Source of the DNA: Hyphomonadaceae bacterium
GTDB taxonomy: Bacteria > Pseudomonadota > Alphaproteobacteria > Caulobacterales > Hyphomonadaceae
Length of the DNA: 10,427 nt
Direction: 5' to 3'
Assembly: GCA_030696545.1 (NCBI GenBank)
Contig: JAUYSA010000082.1
Location: 1 to 10,427, forward strand
Shown: piece by piece, positions 6,519-10,427 of the stretch
How the letters are laid out: each line of letters begins with the position of its first letter
Numbering within the stretch: position 1 is the first letter of the stretch
The notes under the pieces: generated by a model
The model's input: the letters and a program-made list of their open reading frames with translations, nothing else
What the model was told of the DNA's origin: nothing
Databases searched by the model: none
Program-made: the position numbers and the translations under genes

Positions 6519-7310
6519 ATGAACAGCTTCATTGCGCGTGAATTGCGCGATCAAATTCTAACGATTACTCTGACGCGCACTGCGAAACGCAACGCCCTCA
6601 CCAGTGCAATGTACGATGAACTCTCTCAAGCGCTCGAAGACGCGGAGACAGATCCGGAAGTTCGCGTAATTCTGCTGCAAGCGGACGGCGACAACTTCAC
6701 CGCCGGCAACGACATTCCCGATTTTATAGAGCATTCGACCGCGCCAGGCTCATCGGAACCTGCCGCCTTCCGCTTCGTCCGCAACCTTGGCGCAGCGTCC
6801 AAGCCGATCGTCGCGGCCGTCCAGGGTAACGCAGTCGGCGTCGGCGCCACCCTGCTGCTGCACTGCGACCTGGTGTATCTCGCCGACAATGCGAGGCTCG
6901 TGGCTCCGTTCGTAAACCTCGCATTGGTTCCGGAGGCAGCGTCGAGCTGGTTGATGCCCTTGAGGATCGGGCATGTCCGCGCCTATGCGATGTTCGCCTT
7001 GGGCGAGCCCATCGATGCGTCGACGGCGCTTCAGGCCGGGCTCGCGAACGCGGTCGTTCCGGCCGCCGAAGTTCGCGCGCGCGCCGCGGCGGCTGCGTCC
7101 GCGCTGGCCAGACAATCTGTGGGCGCCCTAGCGGCGACGAAGCTCTTGATGCGAGAGCGATCGACCATCGCGGCGCGCATCGAAGAAGAGCGCACCTTCT
7201 TCCTCGAGCGACTGAAGAGCCCCGAAGCGCTCGCAGCTTTTGAGGCCTTCACCGCGCGCGCCGCCAGCGCGAGCAGCTCACCGAAATCTGGGGAAGGCCA
7301 TGCCGGGTGA
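6519..7310 (+). CDS. Enoyl-CoA hydratase/isomerase (crotonase) family protein, isomerase-like active site
   Basis: The 263-residue protein has the crotonase core: KRNALTSAMY near the N-terminus, oxyanion-hole segment FTAGNDIPDF (60-69), and GNAVGVGATLLLHCDLVY (103-120) with the second oxyanion-hole glycine region. Against rat enoyl-CoA hydratase, Glu144 aligns with Thr111 and Glu164 with Phe131, so both hydratase acids are missing. Instead it has Glu139 in LVPEAASS, where delta3,delta2-enoyl-CoA isomerases (ECI2/Eci1 type) carry their single catalytic Glu. I infer an isomerase or related acyl-CoA activity rather than hydration; databases usually label such proteins simply as enoyl-CoA hydratase. 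The start at 6519 is supported by AGGAG six bases upstream. It follows the thioesterase by 39 bases, and its last 11 bases overlap a remnant thioesterase frame. Likely controlled by the divergent TetR. Confidence 0.9.
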   Translation: MNSFIARELRDQILTITLTRTAKRNALTSAMYDELSQALEDAETDPEVRVILLQADGDNFTAGNDIPDFIEHSTAPGSSEPAAFRFVRNLGAASKPIVAAVQGNAVGVGATLLLHCDLVYLADNARLVAPFVNLALVPEAASSWLMPLRIGHVRAYAMFALGEPIDASTALQAGLANAVVPAAEVRARAAAAASALARQSVGALAATKLLMRERSTIAARIEEERTFFLERLKSPEALAAFEAFTARAASASSSPKSGEGHAG

Positions 7311-7527
7311 TCAACTGCGACCCGATGGGTCTGGGCATAGAGGGTATGCCACGACCTTGCTCGACAGCACTTGTCGAATGTCTGTGCTCTCTCAGCTTCA
7401 GGCAGATAAGGGAGTGGCGACCCTTGAACTGAAGATCTCCTATCTACGTGATCTGACGGACAGAGTGTACGCATGGGGCCCCTGGACGCGCCATATCAGT
7501 AGGGCGGCGGGTCGCTCGAAAACTTGA
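7300..7527 (+). pseudogene. Remnant of a second PaaI-type thioesterase gene
   Basis: The ATG at 7300 overlaps the crotonase stop and has a purine-rich GGGGAAGG just upstream, as in translational coupling. From about residue 13 the product reads HRGYATTLLDSTCRMSVLSQ, then ATLELKISYLRDLT. This matches the middle of single-hotdog thioesterases, where HGGW-ATLLDS and TLELKVNYLR are the conserved blocks. Two things are missing: about 40-50 N-terminal residues, replaced by a short unrelated stretch (MPGDQLRPDGSG), and the last third, since after about 7450 the resemblance fades and a TGA stops the frame at 75 residues. I see no clear continuation in the other frames. A 75-residue half hotdog is unlikely to fold as an enzyme, so I call it a decayed gene. 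Confidence 0.6.
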
Positions 7528-7764
7528 TCTCGGCCGGGAACGCAATTCAGCGTAGGTTCGGGAACACCGACGTTCAAATCCACCAGACAAGGCGTCGGAA
7601 CCCATCAGCAGGCGAAGCGCCGTGTAAGCGTTCGAGACGTCAGCTCAGCCTCTTCAGCTTGGCGCCAGATTGGCCCTTCACTCCCCCGCCCACACAGTGC
7701 ATTTGTCGTGATCTACCCTATTGCTGGATCACGAAGTTCGCCGCCGACTAGTTCCGGCGCGCAA
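7528..7764. other. Gap between the operon and the convergent hybrid kinase; no gene seen
   Basis: The 75-codon plus frame at 7524-7751 is rich in Arg, Pro and Gln without any recognisable pattern and has no SD, so I do not call it. Arms CGCCG and CGGCG around 7740-7760 could pair as a five-base stem after the kinase stop on the minus strand, but there is no T-run. I therefore do not call a terminator. Confidence 0.4.
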
Positions 7765-9897
<2,133 letters not shown>

Positions 9898-10076
9898 ATC
9901 GGTCACCCGTGGCTACGAACTGGCTCTCAACCGAATATGCCCCTGGATCGTGTGGAATTGCTTACTGCCATCTTGCTCGCAGACACCGAAGTTCATCAGG
10001 TCGCCCGCTTTGTCCGCGCCGGCGACAACGTGGGGATGCCTCATGCCCGGGTAGAATGGACGGAGATCGAACTCCG
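9898..10076. other. Region upstream of the hybrid kinase; no convincing gene or promoter
   Basis: This holds the presumptive kinase promoter, but I found no good -35/-10 pair on the minus strand. A plus-strand frame from 9937 (MPLDRVELLTAILLADTEV) runs 58 codons to 10113 without an SD and resembles no family I recognise. It may be chance, or eroded sequence belonging with the kinase scrap that follows. Confidence 0.3.
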
Positions 10077-10268
10077 AGTCGGGCTCTGTCGGCCCAAATC
10101 AGCTGGCGGCTAGGCCGACCGGCTATGGACGGCGAGATCGGCGTCGAGAGTGACGGTGTAAGCGGTTCAACCTTCTGGTTCAAAGGCCCATTTTCGGTGG
10201 CCCACAGCCTTGCCCCGATCGCTGAAGAGACAGCCAGCTCTATCGAACGCGCAACCGCGGCATTCTAG
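10077..10268 (+). pseudogene. C-terminal scrap of a histidine kinase ATPase domain
   Basis: The last 60 or so codons of a plus frame ending at 10268 read ISWRLGRPAMDGEIGVESDG followed by SGSTFWFKGPF. This is the end of an HATPase domain, where typical kinases have LAISKRLVEMMGGEIGVES and GSTFWF. The preceding G2 box (GTGLGL) is not intact: the sequence there is RALSAQ. No HisKA, N-box or G1 is visible upstream in any plus frame. There is no plausible start codon with an SD. It is therefore a remnant rather than a gene, and it is not a copy of the neighbouring hybrid kinase, which reads GGEITVDS and GSTFRA at the same place. Confidence 0.55.
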
Positions 10269-10377
10269 GGTGTTACGTGAAGAGCAGCGCGAAGGCTTCG
10301 TCCATATTGCATAAACAATTTCTACCGCGTCTGATGCGTGATCTTGAATCAACATTGGCGCCTTGCGAGGTCAGCAA

Positions 10378-10427
10378 ATGAAACGAGCCCTGCTAGCCGC
10401 GACTGTCGTCGCCATGTGCGGCGGCAC
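10378..10427 (+). CDS. Start of an exported protein, cut by the window edge
   Basis: Only 16 codons and part of a 17th are present. The product starts MKRALLAATVVAMCGG, the n- and h-region of a signal peptide; the Cys-Gly-Gly could be part of a lipobox, but the context is too short to decide. GAGG lies about nine bases before the ATG (GCGAGGTCAGCAA-ATG). The identity of the mature protein cannot be known from this window. A GAATC upstream (around 10345) fits the GANTC methylation site used by CcrM in alphaproteobacteria, though such sites are frequent by chance. Confidence 0.55.
   Translation, partial: MKRALLAATVVAMCGG

Noticed and set aside
7524..7751. 75-codon plus frame after the thioesterase remnant
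   Set aside because: No SD, no recognisable motif, and no continuation of the hotdog sequence.
7738..7764. Possible terminator hairpin downstream of the hybrid kinase
   Set aside because: Only a five-base stem and no T-run on the expected strand.
9937..10113. 58-codon plus frame starting MPLDRVELLTAILLADTEV
   Set aside because: The start has no SD and the sequence fits no family I know; it ends in the region where the kinase scrap begins in another frame, so chance or decay is likelier.
10300..10345. TTGCAT-N17-TCTGAT as a promoter for the last gene
   Set aside because: Both hexamers are weak and an equally good match could be found by chance in this AT-richer stretch.

Overview
The window looks like chromosomal DNA from a GC-rich alphaproteobacterium. 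Caulobacterales (Caulobacter, Phenylobacterium or Brevundimonas type) is my best guess, with Sphingomonadales as an alternative. This rests on strong G/C bias at third codon positions, protein family flavour and Shine-Dalgarno (SD) type start sites; no rRNA or other marker is present to confirm it. I see no tRNA, rRNA, CRISPR array, insertion sequence or phage gene.

Layout. The left edge (1-261, minus) holds the N-terminus of an unrecognised two-helix membrane protein. A poorly coding stretch (262-585) separates it from a large plus-strand gene for an Mfd-type transcription-repair coupling ATPase (586-3936), followed by a 34-codon ORF with a strong SD and a signal-peptide-like N-terminus (3994-4098). 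On the minus strand, a convergent gene encodes an exported metallo-beta-lactamase-fold hydrolase (4113-5081). Upstream of it, also on the minus strand, is a TetR-family repressor (5284-5886).

The repressor is divergent from a short plus-strand operon: a hotdog (PaaI-type) thioesterase (6048-6479), a crotonase-family protein that looks more like an enoyl-CoA isomerase than a hydratase (6519-7310), and a shortened second thioesterase remnant (7300-7527). The divergent region carries a TTGACA-N17-TCTATA promoter, and a perfect GACCGGTC palindrome overlaps its -10 box. TetR-controlled acyl-CoA metabolism is the most coherent functional unit here. A soluble hybrid sensor kinase with two PAS domains (7765-9897, minus) follows. 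Beyond it lie the C-terminal scrap of another histidine kinase (about 10077-10268, plus) and the start of an exported protein (10378 to the end, plus).

I do not see a clearly new multi-gene system. The points most worth checking are: the Mfd copy lacks two of the three residues known to contact UvrA; the predicted TetR operator is unusually legible; the crotonase lacks both hydratase glutamates; and two gene remnants plus a possibly decayed lipoprotein ORF suggest that this segment is eroding.
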